In this document: positions 33,062 to 43,266 of the stretch, in pieces
Layout: the number at the start of each line of letters is the position of its first letter
Numbering within the stretch: position 1 is the stretch's first letter
Source: Strigamia acuminata
Lineage: Eukaryota > Arthropoda > Chilopoda > Geophilomorpha > Linotaeniidae
Direction of reading: 5' to 3'
Length of the DNA stretch: 60,000 nt
NCBI GenBank assembly: GCA_949358305.1
Contig: CASHSZ010000136.1
Coordinates: forward strand, 64,001-124,000
Position numbers and translations under genes: made by a program
The notes under the pieces: generated by a model
The model's input: only the letters and a program-made list of their open reading frames with translations
What the model was told of the DNA's origin: nothing
The model's database searches: none

Positions 33062-33815
33062 CAGAAATTAACAACATTATTTAACTCTCTCAGAAATTCC
33101 CTGAATGCAGAACATGGCCTTCCGGATCGTTTCCCAGGCACATAAATCATCTTAAGTCAGAAGAAAATGCAGAGATATAAGTTGTGAGATATTTCCGTTA
33201 AAACTTGAGGTGTAAAAAAATCGCAAATAATTCGATAAGCTTCTAGTGTCGCCGGTTCTCTTTAGTTTCTGCAAACAAACACAATGTCATTGATTAAATT
33301 CAAGCAATGAATTGTAAATCGCTCAAACAGTTTAACTTTGCCTTCGTTGGTGAAGAGACAATTGACACACAACTCCAGTGACGACTTAATGAATGGCACG
33401 TATGAAAATGGGTGGTTCTCCAATACGTCCATCAGCTATATTATCCAATAAATTATTAATTCAACACGAAAAAAGTTCAAAACAAGGCGAAATTTACCAC
33501 TGGTTAAAAAAATTATATATTTTTCACATCGTTCCCTGAGTAAATCGTTTGCCTTGAATAACAAATCTAAAAGTGAATAAAATTATAAAACCCACGAAAA
33601 AAAGGCGATTATAACGAACTTACGGCAATTGAGAATAGATTTTAACCCGAACAAAAACGGAATTAATAAAAGCCACAGCTTCCTCAACCTTGTGCGGCTA
33701 GCCGTGAACAACCAATTTACAGGCGATTTTCAAAGCGAGAAATTCCTTTTCCAAACTCGCGATCGAATCGGCGGCGCCGAGGAAACTCTCTGTGTACGTG
33801 TTATAAAGATTTAAT
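33062..33815 (-). pseudogene. Importin-11 (IPO11) pseudogene, copy 2 (inverted)
   Basis: On the minus strand this repeats 14781-15292 almost exactly, including the in-frame TAG after KLVVHG. It then continues further into the gene. Beyond the copy-1 end it reads FERFTIHCLNLINDIV, and after an acceptor (ttgcag, near 33267) EAYRIICDFFTPQVLTEISH and LHFLLT followed by a stop and DDLCAWE. These correspond in order to the importin-11 segments FERFxxQCxNLIK, AHKIKxxFFTxPTLTEI and HYFLLTxEEL. A frame change is needed between the last two. Copy 2 therefore has sequence lost from copy 1, while copy 1 keeps the first HEAT region that copy 2 lacks. Confidence 0.8.
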
Positions 33816-33830
33816 ACGATGTTTCATTTA

Positions 33831-35281
33831 TTTATTCATTTATTTATTATGGTAATATTTATTCGCTGTCACTGTCTGAATTTTCTGCTTCGCGTCAAGA
33901 ATATCAACGGCGAATTTGTATTCCTTATCGCACCCCATGTACGAATCACTCATGAAATACAACAAAGTCCAATTTCACTTTAGCTTTCTGTTGAAGTGTT
34001 AAACGTTTAATTGAGATGAGGAAATTATTTTTCGGATCTCCAATCACGACCCACCAACCTTTCTAACCTTCTTCTCGTTTCTGAAACAAATAAATCAAAA
34101 ATTAATTCAAATCCATTTAAAATTAACAATAAATCCTTAAAAATAAAAAACGGCTTTCTACCTGTGGAAAGAATTGAGCTATGACTGGGTCAGTGACTTC
34201 ATCTTCACGTTCCAATTGAACAACAACATTCACCGGATCCGCTAAATTATGAAGAAAAAAAAATCAATAAATTTATTAATCTACCCGAAATATTCAATGA
34301 TTATTTCAATAAATACCTCTTTAATGATTCTTTGTCTTGCACTTCGTACGTTAATTCAATATTTGGATAACGATTGCGGAACCTAGCAACATCGGCCATT
34401 GTAGCATCGTTTAATTGAAGCAATTTGTTACAAGCTTCATCTTCCAACTCCATAATATCAAAAACCGATTCCACATCCTACATTCAAAAAAGTAAAAAAA
34501 AAATTGATCTCATTTATATAAAGAATAAATTTAAATAACACACTTTGTCGGTGCATGTCTTGACAATTTCGTTGGTAAAATGAGGCAGTTGCTTCAAATA
34601 CAAGTCCTTGTTGCACATTGACTGCGTTACCATCTGCGCCAACTCCATAGCAGGCAAAGCAGGGGCTAGCCATCCGTTACTACTGAGAACAACGACACGG
34701 CTTTGCTTGAGATATCTTCCGTGTCCGACTGAAGTTCTGCAGACAGCTGCGTTCGTGACAAATGAGCTTGGAGTAACAGATTGGTTTTCGCGTTAGGATT
34801 GTTCAGTTTCAAGTTGGGTAACTTACTTGTTGGGCAATCGTGTTGTCAGTTGTTTTAATACTAAATCTTCATGATGTCGTATTGGAATGGTTTCGTATTC
34901 AGCGGCTGATTCAATTAGTCCACGAATCTTTGTCTTTGCATTCAGTGATAAGCTTAATACCTAGAAAACAAAATAAAAATGTATTACAAAACTTTACATA
35001 CAAAAACCAAAATAAAACTTACCAATAGTGGTGTAATTTATATAATAATACGCCGCGATCATGCCGAGGTTAAGTGGTGCGCACTAAAATAACAAATTTA
35101 GTTTAAATGTCTTTGCACGAAAAATTTTAATTTAATTTGAACTTTACCGTACTTTAAATTGTTGCAGGTCGCTCAGTGTATTTTCCACCAGTTCAGATAA
35201 ATGATCAGAAAGATGTCGATGAGTAACTCCTTGTAAATTGTAGTAGTTTAGATTTTGTGTCATCCGTCGATAACTGATAAA
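33831..35281 (-). pseudogene. BRR2/SNRNP200 spliceosomal helicase C-terminal pseudogene
   Basis: BRR2 is the U5 snRNP helicase that unwinds U4/U6. On the minus strand, in the correct order, seven or more exon pieces match its second Sec63-like cassette: [20 protein letters not shown] near 35250; APLNLGMIAAYYYINYTTI near 35080; [20 protein letters not shown] near 34940; [20 protein letters not shown] near 34780; [18 protein letters not shown] near 34660; [20 protein letters not shown] near 34570; [20 protein letters not shown] near 34460; [16 protein letters not shown] near 34350; VVVQLEREDEVTDPVIAQFF near 34210; [20 protein letters not shown] near 34050; and [16 protein letters not shown] near 33920. 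Conservation is high, but frameshifts (for example before the GWLAPAL piece), a small internal deletion before YFMSDS, and mismatched splice phases disable it. The helicase cassettes are absent. Confidence 0.88.
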
Positions 35282-36340
35282 TAATAAGTTAACCAATACA
35301 ACGTCATTATGCATCGAAAATCAGTGTTTTTTGAGTCCGATTATTTTGACCAAAAAACAATTGTTTGGCCGTTCAACCGTTAATGGATTAACTACTTCAT
35401 CAACTTCAACCCTTTATCCTGTCCCATTTTCATGCATGTGCTGGATGATTTGTAGCACCGGGAGCCATTTTGTTAAAGTGTCATCCGTTGTTGACTTTTA
35501 CTGCTAGATTGAAATTGTGATGTAATGACGTCATAGCCTTTCCTAATTGTGTAGTATAAATCATAATTTTGCTGACTACTATCTATTGATGGAAACTCCA
35601 ATCACAGGGCTCCACACATGTGTGTATGACGTCAGATGTTCTGACATCGGGAAGAAAATGGAGGAAAGTTTGAGTGAGTCCGCTGAAAAACCCGGGGAAG
35701 AAAACGGAGGAAAGTTTGAGTGTGTCCGCTGAAAAACCCAGTGAAAAAGAGGAGTTCGGTTGTTTTCGCGATTTTATAGTATTTAGCAGAAAATACTCGA
35801 ATCGGACGTCTCGGCTCCTCATCCGAACGATTTTATTAATGTTATGTCGGTAAATTGCATACGAGACGAAGATTTAAAATGAAGACACGTCGCTGGCAGT
35901 TACAAACACAAAGGATGTAGAAAAAAGAGGTAAATTTATCCAACATTCATTATCCTGACAAGCATTTAACATCACCAAAGAAATAATTTTAATTATAGCG
36001 TATGAGTGACAAGAGCATGTTTGAGTCAAGACAAAATCAAATAAAACCACACAGCAAGGTAAGGAATTCATTAGCACTTTACTGTAAAATACGAATAAAA
36101 ACCCTATCGTAGGCCGAACTAGCCAGTACACTGGCGTGAGCAACACACAAAGTGAGAAGCAAGAGCCAACACCCTCGGGAATGATCGGGACTATTGCCTT
36201 ATTTGTTTTTTATTTATTATTTATTTATTTTTAAATTTGTTTTCAGGGTGACAAAGTTTAGAACAGTTAGGTTTTAATCCCACAAGTTTCCCACAAGTTT
36301 TAATCTAAATACAAAACGTTTTAATGCAAAAAAGAGAAAA
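35282..36340. other. Stretch without a recognised gene
   Basis: It contains a 46-bp tandem duplication (35651-35696 and 35697-35742; core gaagaaaatggaggaaagtt). Several short frames cross it without recognisable motifs. Confidence 0.5.
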
Positions 36341-36500
36341 TAAATTAATTTTCGGAAAAAAATTTAATTTATTGCATTTAATTTATTATTTATTTTCGGA
36401 AAAAAATGTAATTTATTGCATTTAATTTATTATTATTTATTTTCGGAAAAAAATGTAATTTATTGCATTGAATTTATTATTCATTTTCGGAAAAAAATTT
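36341..36500. repeat. Tandem repeat of about 45-60 bp, AT-rich
   Basis: Four imperfect copies of a unit containing ttttcggaaaaaaat followed by ttaatttattgcat. Units differ mainly in the length of the attattattt run. Confidence 0.85.
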
Positions 36501-38076
36501 AATTGTGAGATAAAATTAATTACTTTGTCGTACAAAGATGCATTTTTGAGATAAAATAAAGTGAGTTTTTTTGCATAAAATTACATTTTGGGATAGAGTA
36601 AAAATGACTTTTTTAGGAAATAGACCATTTTAGACCAAAATGGTTAATTTTATGTGAATTACAAGCCATTTTTGGTCTATTTCCATCACTTTTCGCCATC
36701 ACAAATTGTTTTTTCGCTTATTTCCGATTTATTCAGTTGTGTCTTTTCTGCCTCTGTTTGATTTTCTGGCGCAGCATCATCAATGTCGACGGACTCGCCC
36801 CGGCGGTGCCCCACTCGGCGCAAGCGTCGTCGTTGTCCCTGCCCGAGACGAATCATCGCCCTGTTCTCTTTAATCATTCTCGCATTAGAGCGGAAAAAAA
36901 GGACAGTTAGAAATGACAGTTAGAAATTACAGACGACCCGAAACTCCTGCAACTTCACACTTCCAGCTTACTGATACATGGTATGCTTATTTAAGTGCAT
37001 AAAAAACCTACACTCAACAAATAAAACAATTATTCTTTTACAGACTAAAATCGAATTGAATTGCATCTCCGGCCCGATTATCTTGCTTGGACAACTCAAG
37101 TCGATCAGATACGTGTTATTAATCTCTTTACCCTCGAACAATTGTATTAAAAAGCTTAACTTATTTTTAGATATATTCAAACCAAGCTAAACTTGACAAC
37201 CGATGCAGTCTCAGATCTTCTTGTCACGAACAAAATACCTGCAGATTAAAACTGTGTAAGTATTTTAACCGGATCTTTTTCCTCTCTTATTTATAAAGTA
37301 AAAAAATTCGAATACTTCTAAATTATTCTAATTTCTCTTCTCTCGTCTCATTCGCAACAAGTTCAGACCAAAAACTTGTTTGCACTTTGTGTTTAAGTTT
37401 TTTATGTACTTGAAACTGGTGTTATTTAATTAACATACTGTATGTTATGTTTGAATTATCTTTTGTTTGTGTACCGTTAGTTGCTAGGCAATGGTTATTT
37501 TTATTTAAGAGTCGAAATATGACTTTATTTTTCTGTAAATTATCTATATATAATTTTCTACGATACCCCCTACCTACCTAGTGTAAAAACAAAAACCAAA
37601 CAGAAATTATATTCATTTATTTTATGTGTTTAAAAGAAAACAAAATACTATAAAATAAACTTCACTTAATTATTATTATTAAAACGAAATAAAATAAAAC
37701 AAATTTCAAACTCATATTTCATAATATACGGTAATGAAATAAAAACATACCCACATATAAAACCCAAAACAATAACGAAATTTTCTATTTAATGAAACCC
37801 CAGTATATATATGTATCATTTTTAAACATTTTGTACAGTTTATTAACATATTTTTACTTGTTTTGAATCATGTCCACATTTTGTCGCTGGTGTTAAATGT
37901 TTTCCACACATTTTCACTTCTGTTCAATGTTTTTTCCACTCATATTTGCTCGTTTTGAAATGTTTTCACATTTTTTCGCCTGTATTGAATTGTTTTTTTT
38001 CACATTTTCAATGATTTTTCACTCATCTTTACTCGTTTTAAATAATATTTCACAACTGTGTGAAAAAACAATTAAA
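36501..38076. other. AT-rich stretch, exon-like scraps only
   Basis: No gene recognised. A basic, arginine-rich frame on the minus strand (36686-36877, with RRRLRRVGHRRGESVDIDDA) and an acceptor-preceded piece at 37044-37110 (TKIELNCISGPIILLGQLKS) look exon-like. I cannot assign them. 37870-38050 repeats ttttcac/tcattttgaa-type words. Confidence 0.4.
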
Positions 38077-38420
38077 GCGAGTAGAGAAACGTGTGTAGCA
38101 CAATGCAACACGTTAGATAAACTGAACTTTTCTTCGAATTATAGATGGCGACACGTGTATCGGCTATCGGGCGTGCAAGATGGCAGCCTAGATCAACGTT
38201 TCCCGACGTCTCGGCAATTTGGAGTCCTCACCTGCTTCTCTCACCAAAGCGAGTAAAGAAATGTGTGTAGCACAATGCAACACGTTAGATAAACTGAACT
38301 TTTCTTCGAATTATAGGTGGCGACACGTGTATCGGCTATCGGGCGTGCAAGATGGCAGCCTAGAACAACGTTTCCTGACGTCTCGGCAATTTGGTGTCCT
38401 CACCTGCTTCTCTCACCACC
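38077..38420. repeat. 172-bp tandem duplication
   Basis: Two near-identical copies, 38077-38248 and 38249-38420, start gcgagta(g/a)agaaa. They share the core atggcgacacgtgtatcggc. The period is not a multiple of three, yet the same peptide frame (containing NTLDKLNFSSNYRWRHVYRL) stays open in each copy separately. A CpG-rich character and few substitutions suggest a recent duplication. Confidence 0.9.
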
Positions 38421-39563
38421 GCTGAAAGCAGGGAATAAAGGTAAAACATTAACAAATCACTGGAAAAATTTTTATCACTAAAATCACCTCCTCCTTCACT
38501 TATAGGCCATCACATGAGACCGCACTGTGTCATGGCACGGAGAGCAGCGTTCTGGCTTCGGTCCTCTGTCTTTTTACCTAGGATGTTATCGTAAGTACGG
38601 TCTATTGAGTTCTCTATTTATTGTAAAATTCTGTGTAATTTTAGCTTCCAGACTAATGGTGAAGGTGATTCAGATCGTGTCCGTTGTTGCATCCTCATCC
38701 TTTGCCCTTTTTATCTCAATCGTGCCTTTTTCTTTTTATTTATTTGGAAATTTTGACACTCTACGGCGCTAAGGTTTTAGCAAAAAGGCAACATTGAATG
38801 AATGAAGGTTAGGGACAACGGACCTGATCAGAATATCCTTCACCATTAGTGGCAATTAATTAATTTCCATACATAATTAATTTCTTTCAAATTTTGCCAG
38901 TACAGTGCAAGCTGTGTAGTGACAATGTCTGTTCTGTAGGGCGCATGTACTCTCTGGTTCGGACATTTGAAGAAATAAACTAGAAAAAAAATTAAAACTT
39001 TAAAAATTAAATAAAATATTAATTTATTGCGCCTTACCCATACTTATCCTTATCTTTATGTAAGGTCATGTTTAAGTTTGTGTTTAATTTTGTGTGCCAT
39101 GGCGCATCAGTACCTTTTCCAACCTTAATTTTTTGTATTTAAATTTTAATGTTTTTAATATTCAAGATATTTACAAAATTAATACTTAAATCACAATATT
39201 TAAACTATTTCATGAACTTGATTAAATATACAATCCAGCATATATGAGATAATTAATTATAAAATGAATTAACATTCTAGAAAATTGCAAAGTGCAAAGT
39301 GTAAAATTGGTACCATCATAGCTCATCAGATGGCGTTCTACTTAGATTTGACTTATCTTGTCAACACATTAAAATTGCAACACAGTAAAATTGAACAACT
39401 TATACATCAACACCAGTTCTTAAAAAAAAACACATTTTTATAAATTAAAATTATTAAAATAATACTCATTATTACTCATTTTTATGCATAAAATATATAT
39501 TTCTAAAAATTACTACGAAACCCATTTTTATATCATGAAATATAGACAATATAATAATGTATT
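38421..39563. other. Intergenic stretch
   Basis: No gene recognised. An 81-codon frame at 38527-38772 lacks motifs. The second half is AT-rich and forms the 3' flank of the minus-strand ORF ending at 39564. Confidence 0.45.
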
Positions 39564-41294
39564 CTAGAAAGGTTTATAACGATTTACACTAAAAACAGAT
39601 AGTCTACTACTGGATTGTTGTTGCCCTCGTGAATGCATAATGTGATGCCTAGATAAGTGCCGCTGTAGGAGTGGTGAGGTATATTGTCTGACATACGACA
39701 GTGTCCATCCTTGACCAAATGATTTCCTCATTTGGTAATCATTGTTAGGGGTTTTATTGTCAGGTTTAATATCATCACGAGAGGCACTGTTGATTGACGG
39801 TATATCAGTATCAGTATCAGTAGCACCATCATTGGAGGTGCGATTAAACAAAGGTGTATTATAATCTTGTGTATTCAGGTCAGTAGCACCAGGCACATAT
39901 ATACCAGTATCAGTAGCACCAGGCACATATATACCAGTATCAGTAGCACCATCGTTGGAGGTGTAATTAAACAAAGGTGTATTATAATCTTGTGTACCAG
40001 TATCAGTAGCACCATCGTTGGAGGTGTAATTAAACAAAGGTGTATTATAATCTTGTGTATTCAGAGGTCCATCACTGAGGTGTGTATAATCGTTAGTTGG
40101 AGATACAGGAAGTACATTGCTAGAATTGTTCATAAATGTATGGTTGAGAGGCAAGGGTGCCACGGAATTGTAACTTGGGTTTTTATTGCCCAAAAATTCA
40201 TCTAAAACATCTTGGGCGATGTTATCTGATATATTAGGGGGATTTTCAATATCTTGCATGGTATATGCATTATTATAACCTGATACAGGAAGTACATTGC
40301 TAGAATTGTTCATAAATGTATGGTTGAGAGGCAAGGGTGCCACGGAATTGTAACTTGGGTTTATATTGCCCCAAAATTCATCTAAATCTTCTTGGGCAAT
40401 GTTATCTGATATATTAGGGGGATTTTCAATATCTTGCATGGTATATGCATTATTATAACCTGGCGTATTGTATCTCAAGTTTCCATCTGTGAAGTATTTC
40501 TCCAATCCGTTATCTGAGCGAAGCATGTCTTCTACATACTTAACTTTTGTATCATTTTCGGAATCGGATACAAATTCCGTATTATTTCTATCCTTTTTAA
40601 ATCCAAAATTATAGATCTTTTCTTCAGAATAACTGTAGTGGGTGAAATACAAATACTTCACCGTTGTATCCGGACGACCTTTTAATAGAGGTCGATACAT
40701 GATAATATTGGAAACATACAAATCAACAGGTTTTAGATTCTTGATCATGCCGAATTTAGTTGTAACTTGTTTTTGACGGGACAAAAATATATGCTCCGTT
40801 TTAACATGACTAATAAATTTGTCCGAGTTCACTGCCTTGACCAGCTTTTGCGCATATAAAATACATTCCACACATATTATGTGTGAAATACTGGAATTGT
40901 CTTCTAGTATGGTATTTAATACCTCACTCTTACTTTCATAACACATACAAGAGGTCAATAAAACTTCATCTTTGTCTAATTTAATTTTCATAAAGTCGGA
41001 AAAAATAGAATTTTTCATTGACTTTATTACGGGCTCTAATTTTAAATTTTTACCACATGTTTCTTTTTTTTTAAATGCAGATATACTTTTTAAATCTTTT
41101 AAAGTTGAAATTAATAATTGACACTTTTTCTCAAGAGTCTCAATAATGAATTGACCATGCAGTGTTTTTAAATTTTTAATATTATCACATGTATTTTCTT
41201 TTACCGAACCATCCAATTTTAAAATCGGAGGGTAATAGCATGTTTCCTGTTTCTCCAACAAAAATAAATCACTAAATGGCAGAGTTAGCGCCAT
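39564..41294 (-). CDS. Unknown protein, repeat-rich C-terminal half (576 aa)
   Basis: I do not recognise this protein. Residues 1-250 are lysine-rich and globular-looking, with two possible zinc-ligand groups: CMCYESK, and CVEC followed after about 20 residues by HVKTEH. The second half is low-complexity. A 60-residue block (GYNNAYTMQDIENPPNISDN onward) is repeated, visible in DNA as a 180-bp period at 40102/40282. After it come about three copies of TQDYNTPLFNYTSNDGATDT and shorter IYVPGATDTG units. The C-terminus is basic and Ser/Arg/Gln-rich. The ATG lies inside the upstream ORF, overlapping it by 23 nt in a +1 frame. That fits either compact virus-like overlapping genes, a programmed or mutational frameshift, or one host gene with a damaged exon. 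Confidence 0.7.
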   Translation of the reverse strand: MALTLPFSDLFLLEKQETCYYPPILKLDGSVKENTCDNIKNLKTLHGQFIIETLEKKCQLLISTLKDLKSISAFKKKETCGKNLKLEPVIKSMKNSIFSDFMKIKLDKDEVLLTSCMCYESKSEVLNTILEDNSSISHIICVECILYAQKLVKAVNSDKFISHVKTEHIFLSRQKQVTTKFGMIKNLKPVDLYVSNIIMYRPLLKGRPDTTVKYLYFTHYSYSEEKIYNFGFKKDRNNTEFVSDSENDTKVKYVEDMLRSDNGLEKYFTDGNLRYNTPGYNNAYTMQDIENPPNISDNIAQEDLDEFWGNINPSYNSVAPLPLNHTFMNNSSNVLPVSGYNNAYTMQDIENPPNISDNIAQDVLDEFLGNKNPSYNSVAPLPLNHTFMNNSSNVLPVSPTNDYTHLSDGPLNTQDYNTPLFNYTSNDGATDTGTQDYNTPLFNYTSNDGATDTGIYVPGATDTGIYVPGATDLNTQDYNTPLFNRTSNDGATDTDTDIPSINSASRDDIKPDNKTPNNDYQMRKSFGQGWTLSYVRQYTSPLLQRHLSRHHIMHSRGQQQSSSRLSVFSVNRYKPF

Positions 41295-41640
41295 AGTATT
41301 TATGATAATCGTTCAAATATCCGGAAAATAATCCCTCCGCTGAACGTTCGTTACAGTCTAATGTTACTCTGTACACATCCCGAAATTTTGGGACTGTTTT
41401 CATGATGTCTAAACCCTGGTCTAACTCCACCTCCGCCCCACTCCAAACGATATTACATTGACCATCTGTGAATGCGGTGTTCAGCCAGAACTGATTTTTC
41501 AATGCTGCATTGAGTAGGAGAAAAGGTTTTCTATCCCAGAAAACTCTTACAGCTATTACCGATACGTTTTGAATATTTTCAATTTTATAAGATATTATAA
41601 AAAAATTTCTATTCGAACTGAAAGAAAAATAATTTACCAT
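41272..41640 (-). CDS. Unknown protein, 122 aa
   Basis: Not recognised. It is a compact globular-looking protein with aromatic-rich beta-like segments (VSVIAVRVFWDRKPFLLLNA and FWLNTAFTDGQCNIVWSG). It shares its reading frame with the glutamine-rich ORF upstream (41680-42171). The two are separated only by a TAA and 39 nt containing a perfect but tiny intron-like GTAAGT...TTTCAG (41657-41683). It overlaps the following 576-aa ORF by 23 nt. Confidence 0.65.
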   Translation of the reverse strand: MVNYFSFSSNRNFFIISYKIENIQNVSVIAVRVFWDRKPFLLLNAALKNQFWLNTAFTDGQCNIVWSGAEVELDQGLDIMKTVPKFRDVYRVTLDCNERSAEGLFSGYLNDYHKYYGANSAI

Positions 41641-41679
41641 TTTAAGTATAACAAATCTGAAATATAATAATAACTCAAC

Positions 41680-42171
41680 TTACTTGTTTTTTTCCTTGAT
41701 GTCCCTGATTACCGAATAAATAGTACTATTTATGTATGTTTGCTGGTCCACTATCTCTTCGGAATCATTAACAGGCTCAGCTAGTCCATGACTACCATAC
41801 ACGTACCTTACAAAACATGCTATTTGCTGTTCATTTAGCCCATCAAGATCTTGGGTCATCTGTTGGGAAATTGCCTGTAGCTGCTGTTGATTTAAACTCA
41901 GTGGCTTAAGCAGTTTCTGCTCTTGATGACTTATCTCCTCCAGTATGGATTGTATATACAACTGAGTCCGCTGCTGTTGCTGAAGTGTCTGCTGCTGCGG
42001 CTGCTGTTGCTGAAGCGTCTGCTGCTGCGGCTGCTGTTGCTGAAGCGACGTCTGCTGCTGCTGCAGCTGCGGTGGCTGAAATGATGTCTGCTGCTGCTGC
42101 TGCAGCTGCGGTGGCTGAAATGACGTCTGCTGCTGTTGCTGGGCTAAGAATGAATTACTGTAGTTAGTCAT
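41680..42171 (-). CDS. Glutamine-rich protein or N-terminal exon, 163 aa
   Basis: The frame starts MTNYSNSFLAQQQQQTSFQP and carries about nine glutamine runs with repeated QTSFQPPQL and QQTLQQQQP units, encoded mostly by CAG/CAA. The C-terminal third is an ordinary acidic helical sequence (SILEEISHQEQKLLKPLSLN, then QQIACFVRYVYGSHGL). It could be a separate protein or the first exon of a longer product with the 122-aa ORF, since joining across the 27-nt candidate intron keeps the frame. The family is unknown. Confidence 0.6.
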   Translation of the reverse strand: MTNYSNSFLAQQQQQTSFQPPQLQQQQQTSFQPPQLQQQQTSLQQQQPQQQTLQQQQPQQQTLQQQQRTQLYIQSILEEISHQEQKLLKPLSLNQQQLQAISQQMTQDLDGLNEQQIACFVRYVYGSHGLAEPVNDSEEIVDQQTYINSTIYSVIRDIKEKNK

Positions 42172-42701
42172 TGTAGTTAATCATTCTAAAATATAAGAAC
42201 AATGTTCATGATAACCATGTACACAACCTGTCTGACATGAAATTAATTAGTGATTTTTATGTGAAAATGGGAATTTCATCTTGTAAATTGTTTTCTACAA
42301 GTTGGAAAAGTATCTCTTAGTGTAATTTTGAATAGAAATTACTTCAAATGTGGAATAAACAAACAGGAGTTGTTTCAGTTTGAAAGTTTGATTTATATAT
42401 ATACACACAAGAAAGTAAACCAATTACTTTTCCTTTGTTTAATTCTATTTTCAATTATTTTTAATTCTATTTCATTTTTTTTAAAATTCTGTTTTAATTT
42501 GATTTAAAATTGTATTTTAATTCTTTTTTTTTTTAAAAAAATTCTACTTCAATTCTTTTAAATTTTATATCATTTCATTTTTAATTCGTTTTAAAATTGT
42601 ATTTTAATTCGATTTTTAAAAATGCTATTTCTATTCTGAACATTTCAAATTACACATATCAGAATAACATAAAGGCAAAAAAACACATTCTAATAAAAGT
42701 T

Positions 42702-42765
42702 GTTTGCCAGTTTTAAACTGGAAATGCGAACAGGAGTTTGTATTTCCAATTTAAAACTGGCAAAC
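42702..42765. repeat. Inverted repeat, 24-bp arms
   Basis: GTTTGCCAGTTTTAAAC... (42702-42725) is inverted at 42742-42765 (atttccaatttaaaactggc...) with one mismatch and a 16-bp loop. It is a strong hairpin. Confidence 0.85.
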
Positions 42766-43201
42766 CTGGCACAGCTCTGCCAGTTGATGCAAGTACAAAG
42801 AATGAAAGTATAGAGAATTAACTTCTCCTGAACAACATGTGGATGGCGGCAAATGATATTTTACAATTGATATGTGTTTTACGACCAGCAAAACAGGGGT
42901 TTTTATTGACAAACAACTCAACAAAGGAAGTTTTTATTGACAAACACCTCCTTACATCAAGGACACATGAATACGGAATGACAAAATACCAGTAGAATGT
43001 CTTACATAAAATAGCAAAACTTATAATAATAGTGGTACACAGCAATAATCTTAGTAAATACTTTAAGGGCGGTAACGAACCACGAGATCCAAACCATAAC
43101 AGAGGGTAGATGATGCTTGATGTTGAATGCAGTTCTATTCTTTCTGTACACTGTTTTCTTTATTGGTTTTCAACAGGGTGACCTTGCGGCTTGATGCCGG
43201 C

Positions 43202-43266
43202 ACACAAGATTTGGGTGTCAAGCAGCACCAAGCGGCTTGATGTCGCTTGACCCCCAAATCTTGTGT
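43202..43266. repeat. Inverted repeat, 22-bp arms
   Basis: Arm 43202-43223 (acacaagatttgggtgtcaa...) is inverted at 43245-43266 with a single mismatch; the loop is 21 bp and includes gcggcttgatg. The word ggcttgatg also occurs just before the left arm. Confidence 0.85.

Noticed and set aside
39867-40205. 112-aa plus-strand ORF
   Set aside because: Antisense of the repeat region in the 576-aa minus-strand ORF; its repeats merely mirror those.
41985-42167. Poly-alanine ORF on the plus strand
   Set aside because: Complement of the CAG/CAA-rich glutamine frame on the minus strand, a frame artefact.
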